Shown here: positions 49,579 to 57,942 of the stretch, in pieces
Position numbering within the stretch: position 1 is the stretch's first letter
Layout: every line of letters starts with the position of its first letter
Assembly (NCBI GenBank): GCA_025765615.1
Contig: JAIVFJ010000095.1
Span: 186,001-250,000, forward strand
Source: Zopfochytrium polystomum
Taxonomy: Eukaryota > Chytridiomycota > Chytridiomycetes > Chytridiales > Chytridiaceae
Direction of reading: 5' to 3'
Length of the DNA stretch: 64,000 nt
The notes under the pieces: model-generated
Told to the model about the DNA's origin: nothing
The model's database searches: none
The model's input: the letters and a program-made list of their open reading frames with translations, nothing else
Translations under genes and position numbers: made by a program

Positions 49579-49950
49579 GACCCCGCGGGCTCACCAGTGC
49601 CCCAGCCACCGAAAAAATGAAACCAAAAATGAAGGAAAAGAGAGAAGGGAGACATTCAGGCTAGTCGAGCATTGCTGACGAACAGGTATGCAAGCCAGAG
49701 CGACACGCAACTCGCTTTTCATTATTCATGAAGGAAATACACCGTGGGACAAACTTTACCGACAGGCGCGCTCCGGAAAAGATCTCCAACGCGCCGTGAA
49801 AGGAAAGGAAAACTGAAAACCATGCAACTGACAGAAGCGGTGAAAACAAAAAAACAGGAAATAAAATAGCGTGAACACATCGTATCCCATCAGCAAGCAA
49901 AATTGGAATATCAACAACAGAAATTCCGCCTTCGCTGCGATTCCAATCCA
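49579..49950. other. Intergenic region, DEAH helicase and SR-protein genes
   Basis: 372 bases between the SR-protein stop and the DEAH start codon, both on the minus strand. It must hold the SR-protein 3' end and the helicase promoter. No further gene seen. Confidence 0.5.
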
Positions 49951-51091
49951 TCACTGGTCATCCGCAGGACGGTCCTCGACGCGATCGTCGTCGTGGCGGC
50001 GACCATTCTCAACGTTGCCGTCTGGTCCATCGTGGTGGGGACCTGATCCAGAACCGCGACGGTCATCATCGCGAGGCGGACGGTCGTCGTCACGCTTATC
50101 ATCGCGCCTATCATCCCTGCGGTCGTCGCGACGGTCATAGTCGCGGTCGTCGCGTCGGGGGTAATCCCTGGTGTCCCTTCTCCTGTCGCGGTCATAGTCA
50201 TCCCGTCGGTCGCGACGCGGAGAGGGAGACCGGCGGCGAGGAGGCGAACGCGAGCGACCACGTCCGCTGTCATACCTCCAGCTGTGGCTTGGCTCACGCT
50301 TGGCCCACTGTAAAATCCAAGAGTAAGCCGAAAAGAAAGCACTTGGGAATGGCCAGAAGGGTCAAACCTGCAGACTCAAGACACAGCCTTCAAAACGGAC
50401 GCCCTGAAGCCCATAGTACGCATCTTCGGCGTCTCTAGGGTCTTCAAATTCGACAAAGGCGTAAGCCCTGGGAAGTAAGAGAGGAAGGAGTAGGTGTCAA
50501 GGAGAGCTTTGGCTTCGCTGGAGCGTGGACGGAACGTGATCGATTGCGGGCACGAGCGGGGGGCGTTCCATGCATCGAAAAGGTTCTGCGTGGACGGACG
50601 AAGCGCACCGTTCCGCAGTCGACGGCAAGGCAGGTACTCACGTCCGAGATGATGCACGGGGGGCCGGAATATCGCATCGAACAAGACGGCCGTATCTGGA
50701 GATTCAGTTAAGTTAATGCATGGGCACAACACTTTCGCAACACGCAAAGATGGGCCGCTGTCGAACGTATCGCCTTCCATCGTCCGCAGGCGTGGGACCA
50801 AGCGGGAGCGCGAAGTCGCGGGTTCGTCACTTTGCGCCGTTCCCCACCTCCAGAGCCTGCCACGAGCAAAGCAGCGCGCGCGCTGCCGCTGCCATAGTGC
50901 GAGTAGGAGGAGGAGGAGGAGGAGTCGCCCCTGAAGCCGGAAGGCCGCCCGAAGCCCGAGCGCTTGGCTGTCTGGCCGGCCGCCCGCCCTTCCGTCGATT
51001 CGACGCACCTCTCGAATTCGTAAGCGAGGTCCTTGGCTCTCGTCCGAGTTGAGATTCCCCCACAGAAGATGGTTGTCGAGCTGGACGGCAT
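49951..51091 (-). CDS. SR-type splicing protein with one RRM and an RS/RD-rich tail
   Basis: Nuclear RNA-binding protein expected to act in splice-site choice or mRNA export. Four exons are visible. Exon 1 (51091 down to about 51010) holds RNP2 as TTIFCGGI; a short exon near 50640-50690 reads YGRLVRCDIPAPRASSRT. Exon 3 (about 50367-50468) holds RNP1 as AYAFVEFEDP; the last exon starts WAKREPSHSW. The tail begins with RSRSPPRRRSPSPRR and then turns into a long Arg/Asp repeat (DRDRR, RRDD units). The RD-type repeat, more than pure RS, resembles U1-70K or Npl3-like tails, so the exact SR subfamily is open. A 60-base (CA)n tract in sense orientation lies 16 bases upstream of the ATG, inside the likely 5' leader. 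Confidence 0.88.
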
Positions 51092-51106
51092 GATGCTGCG
51101 TGTGTT

Positions 51107-51132
51107 TGTTTGTGTGTGTGTGTGTGTGTGCG

Positions 51133-51164
<32 letters not shown>

Positions 51165-51172
51165 AGTGTTGC
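51107..51172 (+). repeat. (TG)n microsatellite in the SR-protein leader
   Basis: About 30 TG units with a few CG and GG interruptions. In SR-protein mRNA orientation it reads (CA)n. Confidence 0.9.
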
Positions 51173-51399
51173 GTACGTGTTCTCGGAATTCTTTTGTTGG
51201 TTTTCTTTCTTTTTTCTTTTTTTTCTTTTTTCCGATGGTCGCTGGAGTTTTTTGTTCCTTTTCCTTCTTCTTCTTCTCTGCTTGTCGCCTTTTGACAAGG
51301 CCGATCTGGCTGGAAGCGTCGAACCTTGAACCGGCTCCTCATTTTTCTTGTTTTTGTTTGCCTTCTCGTTCCGAAAAAAACTCCACATCGATTGTTACA

Positions 51400-52060
51400 T
51401 AAACGTGTTGACTTGTAAGCAATCCTGGGAAAGCCTTAAACCTTGCCCCATTCAGATATGGTAATCCAGCGCACAGGCAACCTGTCGCTGAATTAAATGA
51501 AGAGTGGCAAGCCACAATGTACATAGTGTGGAAGGTACAATTTAGGTGGTGGCAGGCCACAATGTATGTAGTGTGGCAGGTCACATTAATAGGGTCAGGG
51601 CTTTCGCCCTGACCGAAGCTAACGCCCTGATCGCCCCAAGTGTAAACAGTCTACTCTGAGTGAGTGAGTGGAAGGAGTGAATGAAGCGGAGATGTGTGTT
51701 TGTGGGTGGTCCTTCTTTTTTTTTTTTTCACAAGTGCCAACAATAAATAATAAATTAGGCGGGTGTGGAGTACAGCCTGTCAGGCACCCCATCCCAAGGC
51801 AGTCAGGCAGTCAGGCAGTCTCCTTAGTCACCAAAAAAGAAAATATGTTGAGAAACCCTGGCGCAACAGACACTGTTAAGACAAAAGTAGTAAAAGCAGG
51901 CCCAATAATAAAGACAGGTTAGCTGCAAATACACTTTGATAACACTTTGGAAAGTAAAGAGCCAGGAATAATAATAGGGTCCCAATCCTTGCAGTTTTAT
52001 GACAGGTATGCTTGTTTTTGTGAATAAAATCCCTAAACTTTATCACTGAGACCTCAGTGT
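51400..52060. repeat. Repeat-rich, gene-free stretch left of the chromovirus
   Basis: Contains two imperfect ~36-base tandem units (51508-51585, core CCACAATGTA), a perfect 9-bp stem hairpin at 51593-51614 with a TTTC loop, and the inverted AGAGTAGACTGTTTACA repeat end at 51641. Also an AGTCAGGC triplet repeat near 51800. No coding potential was recognised. Confidence 0.6.
51641..51705 (-). repeat. Dispersed repeat end, copy 3
   Basis: Reverse complement matches 17447-17505 over about 60 bases, including the CACTCACTCACT run and the AGAGTAGACTGTTTACA terminus. The match ends sharply after TGTTTACA on one side. Confidence 0.6.
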
Positions 52061-52684
52061 AGTCTCACACCTCTGGCCTGGTGAAGCAGATGTCTGTGTC
52101 CTAGTAGGATGAAGTAAGAAGAGTCCCACTGTCTCCCACCCCTGTGTGCCCCCTCCTTGGATTGAGTTGGAACTTCTCCTTGGAGTGAGACAAGTTGTGT
52201 CTGGTTCTGTTAAGTGGAAAACAGTTCTGATTTAATTCAACAGACACCTCTGCACACTAACTGTTGCTTGTGTTTGACCTCTGTGTCCAACCCCCTCCAA
52301 CTTAGGGCTTGTCTTTGACAGAGAGGGAGCCTTGCTCCATGGTGGTGGCTCCAACAGACTGGGGTCTGGCCACTTTCCTCCCCACTCTCTTGTCGTCTTC
52401 AGTTGGATTGGAGTGCTGCACTCAGTGCCGCTCCCTGGAGCTTGCTGCCTCATGCACCTGCAGCATTGTTACCGGATTTCCCAGTCCCCTTTGGCTTTGG
52501 CTTTTGCCTCCCATTGGGCCCACTCTGTGTCATGGACCAGAGAACCCTGCACATTCTTTGCTAGTGTGCCACCTTTTCACAGTTGCCGTTGGTCTGAGTG
52601 TGAGAGTCTTCTCTTCGTGTGAAGTAAGAGAGTTTCTTTGTGCTTCTTGGGCTTCTTAAGACTCCAAATACATTGTCCTGTCTG
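52060..52684 (+). repeat. Older dispersed repeat, copy A (interrupted by chromovirus)
   Basis: About 620 bases are clearly similar, in opposite orientation, to 62340-63310. Shared blocks include TGTGTCCTAGTAGGATGAAG, TGTGCCCCCTCCTTGGATTG and CCAACTTAGGGCTTGTCTTT. Copy A ends in CCTGTCTG, where the chromovirus is inserted. No ORF is recognised, so it may be a long terminal repeat or a non-coding element. Confidence 0.75.
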
Positions 52685-52711
52685 TTATGAATCACCCTCT
52701 GGAAACCTCTG

Positions 52712-52764
52712 GAACATTCTAGAACATTCCTTCATGGAACCTTGTGGAACCTTCTGGAACCTTC
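52712..52764 (+). promoter_or_regulatory. Heat-shock-element-like arrays in 5' LTR
   Basis: GAACATTCTAGAACATTC at 52712-52729 is four alternating nGAAn units with exact 5-base spacing. A second array at 52737-52764 adds six units, one imperfect (TTG). Perfect HSEs need three units. They lie about 110-160 bases upstream of the TATA box. Confidence 0.7.
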
Positions 52765-52874
52765 TTTGCTTTCCTGACTTGTCTTGTTGTCATTGGTATC
52801 ATTGGTATCATTGTATTACTAATTGCTCTTTCTGGAACTTTCTTTGAGTCTTGACAAGGAAGATTCTCAGAAGG

Positions 52875-52920
52875 TATAATAGGGGGATGGGGGACCTGTC
52901 CCATCCCTCAAGTGAATTAT
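52875..52920 (+). promoter_or_regulatory. LTR core promoter: TATA box and predicted transcript start
   Basis: TATAATA at 52875 is followed 35 bases later by AAGTGAATTAT (52910-52920). If the primer-binding site pairs with the RNA's own 5' end, the transcript should begin at or very near 52910, which is a normal TATA-to-start distance. The 3' LTR has TATAAAA at the same spacing. Confidence 0.6.
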
Positions 52921-52992
52921 TGTTTCCAATACAATCATCACTCCTCTCAGTTCCTTGTCGGCCTTGTCCTGTCCTGCCCTGTTCCTGACATC

Positions 52993-53003
52993 ATAATTCA
53001 CTT
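52993..53003 (+). other. Self-priming primer-binding site
   Basis: ATAATTCACTT lies 2 bases after the 5' LTR and is the exact reverse complement of AAGTGAATTAT inside the LTR (52910-52920). No TGG-initial tRNA-type site is present here. This matches the Tf1/sushi mechanism, in which the RNA's own 5' end folds back and primes reverse transcription. Confidence 0.7.
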
Positions 53004-53030
53004 CACCCTCTCCCACTACTCTCTGCCATC

Positions 53031-53954
53031 ATGTCTGACCCAAACAACACCTTCCCTGATGCAACTGCCTTCCAAGCCTTGATGGACCAATTACAAGCCC
53101 TCTCAAGACAGACACACCAACTTCAAGAACAAGTCCTTCACCAGCAGCACCAGCTTCAACAACAACTTCACCAACAAGAACATCAAGCTCTTCCCCTGCC
53201 TCAAGCCAACCAAGCAAGAGAGCCCAAGGTTCCCAGCCCTGACAAGTTCACTGGGCTGGCCAAAGACCTTAGGAACTTCATGGCCACTGTGGAGAATGTC
53301 ATCCTTCTCCAACCTTCAAGATTTCCCAGTGAGCAAGTCAAGGTTCTTTTCACAAGCACCCTCCTGTCTGGTCAAGCTCAATCATGGTACAGATCTCTCC
53401 CAAGCACACCCACCACCCTGCAAGAGCTCTGGGAGGGGCTGGAAGCTACCTTTGGTGACCCCTACGCATCTTGGACAGCAAGATCCAAGCTCAAGCATAT
53501 CAAGCAAGGAAAGCAATCTTGTGTGGCCTACACCAACCAATTCAAGCAACTAGCCAGAGACTCTGGATACAATGATGCAGCTCTGATGGAGCTGTACCAT
53601 GATGGTCTCCATGAGTCTATCCAAGACATGCTCTCCCAGTCTCTGCACATCCCTGAGACCTTGGAAGAGTACATTCTCCTTGCCATCAAGATTGACAACA
53701 GACTCTACTCCAAGAGGCTGAAGCAAAGACAAGTAGGAACTACATCAAGACCTACCCCAGTTCCTCAAGCTCTTACAGTTCCTGAACCCATGCAAGTGGA
53801 TGCAGTTGAGACACTTCCTAAGGGTCCTCTGAGCCAAGAGGAGAAAACAAGGAGGGCCCAGCAGGGACTGTGTTTTTACTGTGGCTCCAAGGAGCATGCT
53901 GTCAAGGACTGCCCAAGGAAGAAGCACCCAAACTCCCAGGTCCAGGCTCACTGA
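53031..53954 (+). CDS. Chromovirus Gag
   Basis: 307-residue capsid/nucleocapsid protein that packages the element RNA. A Gln/His-rich coiled N-terminus (residues 15-60) precedes the retrotransposon-gag domain, with ALLSGQAQSWYRSL-like sequence near residues 105-125 (here TLLSGQAQSWYRSL). One CCHC zinc knuckle is present, CFYCGSKEHAVKDC (C-x2-C-x4-H-x4-C). The start ATG follows the primer-binding site by 27 bases. The Pol frame overlaps its last 44 codons. Confidence 0.92.
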   Translation: MSDPNNTFPDATAFQALMDQLQALSRQTHQLQEQVLHQQHQLQQQLHQQEHQALPLPQANQAREPKVPSPDKFTGLAKDLRNFMATVENVILLQPSRFPSEQVKVLFTSTLLSGQAQSWYRSLPSTPTTLQELWEGLEATFGDPYASWTARSKLKHIKQGKQSCVAYTNQFKQLARDSGYNDAALMELYHDGLHESIQDMLSQSLHIPETLEEYILLAIKIDNRLYSKRLKQRQVGTTSRPTPVPQALTVPEPMQVDAVETLPKGPLSQEEKTRRAQQGLCFYCGSKEHAVKDCPRKKHPNSQVQAH

Positions 53955-56900
53955 GGGGCAATTCCCTGGACCCTCCTCCAAGCTGCCCCTGTTTCATCAC
54001 CACCACCAGCACCACAAACACCTCAGATTCCAAGCCCCACCAACTCACCATGGATGTCAAGATTCAACTCTCACCCAAGTCAACCATCACAACCAAGGCC
54101 CTTATAGACTCTGGATCATCCTGCAACATCATTGATGCCACCCTTGCCAAGTCTTGTGCCATTCCTACGATCAAGAAATCCACACCCCTCAAGGTCCACT
54201 TTGCCAATCATGCTCTGTTCAAGGAAATCAGCCATGAAACCAAGCTAAACCTCCACATCCAAGACTTTCCACCATCCATGGTCAATCTGGAAGTATTGGA
54301 TCTTGGCTCACCCACATTCTCTGTCATCCTGGGATTACCATGGCTGCAAGCCCAGAACCCTGCCATTGATTGGGTCACTGGTCAAGTCCAACCTCCACCA
54401 ATCGGAACAGTCACCCAAAACTCAAGTCAAGCCCCCAAGTCTCATGCTCTCAAGCCCTTGATTCAAGATTCACAGCCAGCCAAGACTCAAGTTCCACAGT
54501 TCACAGTTCACAGTCAAGATTCAAGTAGAGCTCATAGAGCTCACAGTCATGGCCATGACTCTTGTTCACAGAACCCACAGTCAAAGATTCAAGTACCACA
54601 GTTCACAGTCCACATTCAAGATTCAAGTTCCACAGCTCACAGTCTTTGCCAAGAACAGAACTCTCAGTCAAAGATTCAAGAATCACAGTTCCCAGTCAAG
54701 AATTCAAGCCCCACTGCTGAGGAGCACAACAACCTGGACCCATCAGACCTTTTGCTGGCATCCAAGCTACCAAAAGAATATCTCCCTTATGCTGATGTGT
54801 TTTCCAAGACCAAGGCAGACCTGCTACCAGCTCAGAGGCCTTATGACTGTGAAATCCCACTCAAGGATGAAACTTGCAGCCCACCTTTCAAGCCACTGTA
54901 CCACCTCTCTCCACCAGAAGCCAAGCCCCTCCAAGAATACATTGAAGAAATGCTGAACAAGGGATTCATCCAACCTTCCAAGTCACCAGCTGGAGCTCCC
55001 ATCTTTTTTGTCAAGAAGAAGGATGGGGGACTGAGACCCTGTGTGGACTACAGAGATCTCAATGAGATGACAGTCAAGAACCGCTATCCACTGCCTCTCA
55101 TCTCTGAATTACTGGACAAACTGAGCCATGCAAGGATATTTTCCAAGATTGACCTCAGAGGTGCCTACAATTTGGTCAGAATTAAGCCCCAGGATCAATG
55201 GAAGACTGCCTTCAGATGCAAATACGGTCACTTTGAGTACTTGGTTATGCCCTTTGGACTTACCAATGCTCCAGCTATTTTCCAAGGCATGATGAATGAC
55301 ATCTTCAGGGATATTCTGGACCTTTTTGTCATTGTCTACCTGGATGATATCCTGGTATTTTCATCTGACACTGCAAGCCATATGGGACATGTCAAGACTG
55401 TCTTGGAGAGACTCAGACAGCATCACCTCTATGCAAAGCTGGAGAAGTGTGAATTCCACAAGACCTCCATTGAGTTTTTGGGGTTCATTGTGTCTGACAA
55501 AGGGATCTCCATGGCCCCAGACAAGATCCAAACTATTCTTGAATGGAAGGCTCCAAATTCCATCAAGGATGTTCAAAGCTTCCTTGGATTTTGCAACTTC
55601 TACAGAACCTTCATTGCCAACTATTCTGCCATAGCCAAGCCTCTCACTGATCTCACCAAGAAGACCACCAAGTTTGAATGGACCCCAGCAGCAGAGCAAG
55701 CCTGGCTAGCTCTTAAGACAGCAACCACAAGTGCACCACTCCTTAAGCATGTGGATCCCTTGCTTCCCTTCACCTTGGAAACTGATGCCTCAGACTATGC
55801 CCTTGGCGCTGTTCTGTCCCAGCCAAGCTCTCAGGACCCCTCTGCTCCTCTGCATCCAGTGGCATATTACTCCAGGAAGCTGAACAGTGCTGAGTGTAAC
55901 TACACAGTCCATGACAAGGAGTTGCTTGCAATTGTGGAAGCATTCAAATTCTGGAGACACTACTTGGCTGGTTCTAAAGGCATCTCGGTCTATTCTGATC
56001 ACAAGAACCTCACCTTCTTCAGGGCAAGGAGGTTGCTCAAGCAGAGGCATGCCAGGTGGGCTGAACTGCTCTCTGAGTATGACTTTAAGCTGTGCTATTC
56101 TCCTGGCCACCTTAACACTGTGGCTGATGCCCTGTCAAGAAGAACAGACCTTGCACCTGAAGGGGGAGATGGTTTCACCCCACCATCCAAGACACACCTT
56201 TCATTGCTTCCTGACAGTGTGTGGGCCAATGCTATTTCCAAGGACCCCAAGCCTCACAAGATTCAAATCAGCCAAGAGGAGGAAAAACTTGAGATACTCA
56301 AGACAAGGCATGATGCAGCAACAGCTGGACACCCAGGAGAGCACAAGACATATGAGCTTGTTTCCAGAGACTTCTACTGGCCAGGCATGAGGAAGTACAT
56401 CAAGAACTATGTCAGCAGCTGTGAAACCTGTCAAAGAAACAAATCCAGCAGACACAAGCCCTATGGACTTCTGGAGCCCCTCCCAATTGCCATCAGCCCT
56501 TGGTCATCAATATCCATGGACTTCATTGTGAAACTGCCCCCATCCCATGGATTTGACTCTATCCTTGTTGTCATCTGCAGAAGGACAAAGTTGGCCCATT
56601 TCATCCCCTGCACTGAGAATATAGATGCACAAGGAACAGCAGACCTGTTTTTGCAGCACATATTCAGGCTCCATGGGCTGCCTCAGTCAATCATCAGTGA
56701 CAGAGGACCACAGTTCAGATCTCAATTTTGGAAAGCACTCACAGCTGCCCTTGGAATCAAGTCTCAACTGTCAACTGCTTATCACCCTCAGACTGATGGA
56801 CAAACAGAAAGAACAAACCAGACTCTGGAGCAGTATTTGAGGTGCTATGTCAGCTATCAACAGGATGATTGGCCCACCCTCCTTCCACTGGCAGAATTTG

Positions 56901-57589
56901 CTCTCAACAATTCTCTCCACTCAAGCACCCAGCTATCTCCTTTCTTTGCAACCTATGGCTTCAATCCAAGAGGAGATCTTCTGGGACAAGAGACCCTATC
57001 CAATGTCCAAGCTCCTGCTGCGGCTTCACACTTACATAAGCTCAAGATCATCAACTCCTTCCTGGACTCCACCCTGAAGCAAGCCCAAGAAGATGCCTCA
57101 AGATTTGCCAACACTCACAGAATGGACCATGACCTTGCTGTGGGTCAGCAAGTTTGGCTTCTGAGGAAGAACTTGCAGACCAAAAGACCAAGTCCCAAGC
57201 TAGACAACCTCAAGTTGGGTCCTTTCAAGATCTTGGAGCAAATCAATCCAGTCACCTTCAAGCTGGATCTCCCTGCATCCATGAAGATCCACCCAGTTTT
57301 CCATGTCAGCCTTTTAGAGAAGTTTGTGGCCAATTCCATTCCAGGCAGAGTTGTTCCTCCTCCTCCTCCAGTTGATGTAGAAGGTGAAGAGGAATTTGAG
57401 GTTGAACAAATCTTGGATGCCAAGTGGTTTGGAAGGACACTCAAGTTCCTTGTTAAGTGGAAAGGTTACTCAGATGCTGACAACACCTGGGAGCCTGAGT
57501 CAAACCTCACTCACTGCCAAGACCTTCTGCTCGAGTTCAAGACCAGGTACCCCACCAAGTTGCAGAAGAGGCCTAAAAGGGGGAGATGA
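53822..57589 (+). CDS. Chromovirus Pol: protease, RT, RNase H, integrase, chromodomain
   Basis: Open from the in-frame stop at 53819-53821 to 57589, in the -1 frame relative to Gag, so Pol is probably made by frameshifting in the 53822-53954 overlap. Protease active site is LIDSGSSCN (near 54100). RT has YLDD in VIVYLDDILVFS (near 55335). RNase H starts LETDASDYALGAVLSQ. The integrase zinc finger is H-x-H (GHPGEHK) with CETCQRN, and its catalytic triad residues lie in SMDFIVKLP, ISDRGPQF and TDGQTERTNQ. A chromodomain ends the protein (FEVEQILDAKWFG, FLVKWKGYSD, NTWEPESNL). Between protease and RT lies a Ser/Gln/His-rich spacer with repeats of a QVPQFTVH-type unit (54480-54700). The stop codon abuts the 3' LTR, and the polypurine tract encodes the final KRGR. 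Confidence 0.94.
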   Translation, partial: GSSEPRGENKEGPAGTVFLLWLQGACCQGLPKEEAPKLPGPGSLRGNSLDPPPSCPCFITTTSTTNTSDSKPHQLTMDVKIQLSPKSTITTKALIDSGSSCNIIDATLAKSCAIPTIKKSTPLKVHFANHALFKEISHETKLNLHIQDFPPSMVNLEVLDLGSPTFSVILGLPWLQAQNPAIDWVTGQVQPPPIGTVTQNSSQAPKSHALKPLIQDSQPAKTQVPQFTVHSQDSSRAHRAHSHGHDSCSQNPQSKIQVPQFTVHIQDSSSTAHSLCQEQNSQSKIQESQFPVKNSSPTAEEHNNLDPSDLLLASKLPKEYLPYADVFSKTKADLLPAQRPYDCEIPLKDETCSPPFKPLYHLSPPEAKPLQEYIEEMLNKGFIQPSKSPAGAPIFFVKKKDGGLRPCVDYRDLNEMTVKNRYPLPLISELLDKLSHARIFSKIDLRGAYNLVRIKPQDQWKTAFRCKYGHFEYLVMPFGLTNAPAIFQGMMNDIFRDILDLFVIVYLDDILVFSSDTASHMGHVKTVLERLRQHHLYAKLEKCEFHKTSIEFLGFIVSDKGISMAPDKIQTILEWKAPNSIKDVQSFLGFCNFYRTFIANYSAIAKPLTDLTKKTTKFEWTPAAEQAWLALKTATTSAPLLKHVDPLLPFTLETDASDYALGAVLSQPSSQDPSAPLHPVAYYSRKLNSAECNYTVHDKELLAIVEAFKFWRHYLAGSKGISVYSDHKNLTFFRARRLLKQRHARWAELLSEYDFKLCYSPGHLNTVADALSRRTDLAPEGGDGFTPPSKTHLSLLPDSVWANAISKDPKPHKIQISQEEEKLEILKTRHDAATAGHPGEHKTYELVSRDFYWPGMRKYIKNYVSSCETCQRNKSSRHKPYGLLEPLPIAISPWSSISMDFIVKLPPSHGFDSILVVICRRTKLAHFIPCTENIDAQGTADLFLQHIFRLHGLPQSIISDRGPQFRSQFWKALTAALGIKSQLSTAYHPQTDGQTERTNQTLEQYLRCYVSYQQDDWPTLLPLAEFALNNSLHSSTQLSPFFATYGFNPRGDLLGQETLSNVQAPAAASHLHKLKIINSFLDSTLKQAQEDASRFANTHRMDHDLAVGQQVWLLRKNLQTKRPSPKLDNLKLGPFKILEQINPVTFKLDLPASMKIHPVFHVSLLEKFVANSIPGRVVPPPPPVDVEGEEEFEVEQILDAKWFGRTLKFLVKWKGYSDADNTWEPESNLTHCQDLLLEFKTRYPTKLQKRPKRGR
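57398..57560 (+). other. C-terminal chromodomain of Pol
   Basis: All three aromatic-cage positions typical of H3K9me-binding chromodomains appear to be filled: F in EEFEVEQIL, W in LVKWKG and Y in KGYSD. Chromodomains in this position steer integration toward marked chromatin in other chromoviruses. Confidence 0.75.
57575..57586 (+). other. Polypurine tract
   Basis: AAAAGGGGGAGA, 3 bases before the 3' LTR; the plus-strand DNA primer site. It is inside the Pol coding sequence. Confidence 0.8.
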
Positions 57590-57942
57590 TGTTATGAATC
57601 ACCCTCTGGAAACCTCTGGAACCTTCTAGAACATTCCTTCATGGAACCTTCTGGAACCTTCTGGAACCTTCTAGAACATTCCTTCATGGAACCTTGTGGA
57701 ACCTTCTGGAACCTTCTTTGCTTTCCTGACTTGTCTTGTTGTCATTGGTATCATTGGTATCATTGCATTACTAATTGCTCTTTCTGGAACTTTCTTGGAG
57801 TCTTGACAAGGAACACTCTCAAAAGGTATAAAAGGGGGATGGGGGACCTGTCCCATCCCTCAAGTGAATTATTGTTTCCAATACAATCATCACTCCTCTC
57901 AGTTCCTTGTCGGCCTTGTCCTGTCCTGCCCTGTTCCTGACA
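57590..57942 (+). repeat. Chromovirus 3' LTR (353 bp)
   Basis: Same ends as the 5' LTR (TGTTATG, CTGACA) but exactly 45 bases longer because a GAAnnTTC-rich unit is duplicated. The duplication creates an eight-unit uninterrupted array at 57644-57681. TATAAAA at 57827. Differs from the 5' LTR at about six other positions in the shared 236 bases. Confidence 0.93.
57619..57716 (+). promoter_or_regulatory. Expanded heat-shock-element-like arrays in 3' LTR
   Basis: Three arrays: four units at 57619-57636, eight units at 57644-57681, six units (one imperfect) at 57689-57716, all as alternating GAA and TTC with 2-base spacing. Confidence 0.7.

Larger units (their letters stand above)
52683..52990 (+). 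repeat. Chromovirus 5' LTR (308 bp)
   Basis: Begins TGTTATGAATC and ends CCTGACA. Holds two heat-shock-element-like arrays, a TATAATA box (52875-52881) and the segment AAGTGAATTAT (52910-52920) that is complementary to the primer-binding site. Confidence 0.93.
52683..57942 (+). mobile_element. Full-length Ty3/gypsy chromovirus
   Basis: LTR retrotransposon of about 5.26 kb: 5' LTR 52683-52990, primer-binding site 52993-53003, gag 53031-53954, pol 53822-57589 in the -1 frame, polypurine tract 57575-57586, 3' LTR 57590-57942. Gag and Pol contain no internal stops. Pol order is protease, RT, RNase H, integrase, then chromodomain, the chromovirus order. The LTRs differ at about 6 of 236 aligned bases plus a 45-bp length change, so the insertion is not brand new. 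Candidate target duplication is GTCTG (52680-52684 and 57943-57947), but the 5' copy overlaps the LTR's initial TG. Confidence 0.95.

Noticed and set aside
48449..49609. ATG at 49609 as the helicase start
   Set aside because: That frame reads through two introns and gives no motif I; the ATG at 49578 with splicing yields AETGAGKST.
50376..51008. 210-codon minus-strand frame across the SR-protein gene
   Set aside because: It reads through introns out of frame; the RRM appears only when exons are joined.
52991..53010. tRNA-primed PBS for the full-length element
   Set aside because: Sequence after the LTR begins TCATAATTC, with no TGG; the exact complement to the LTR's own segment explains it better.
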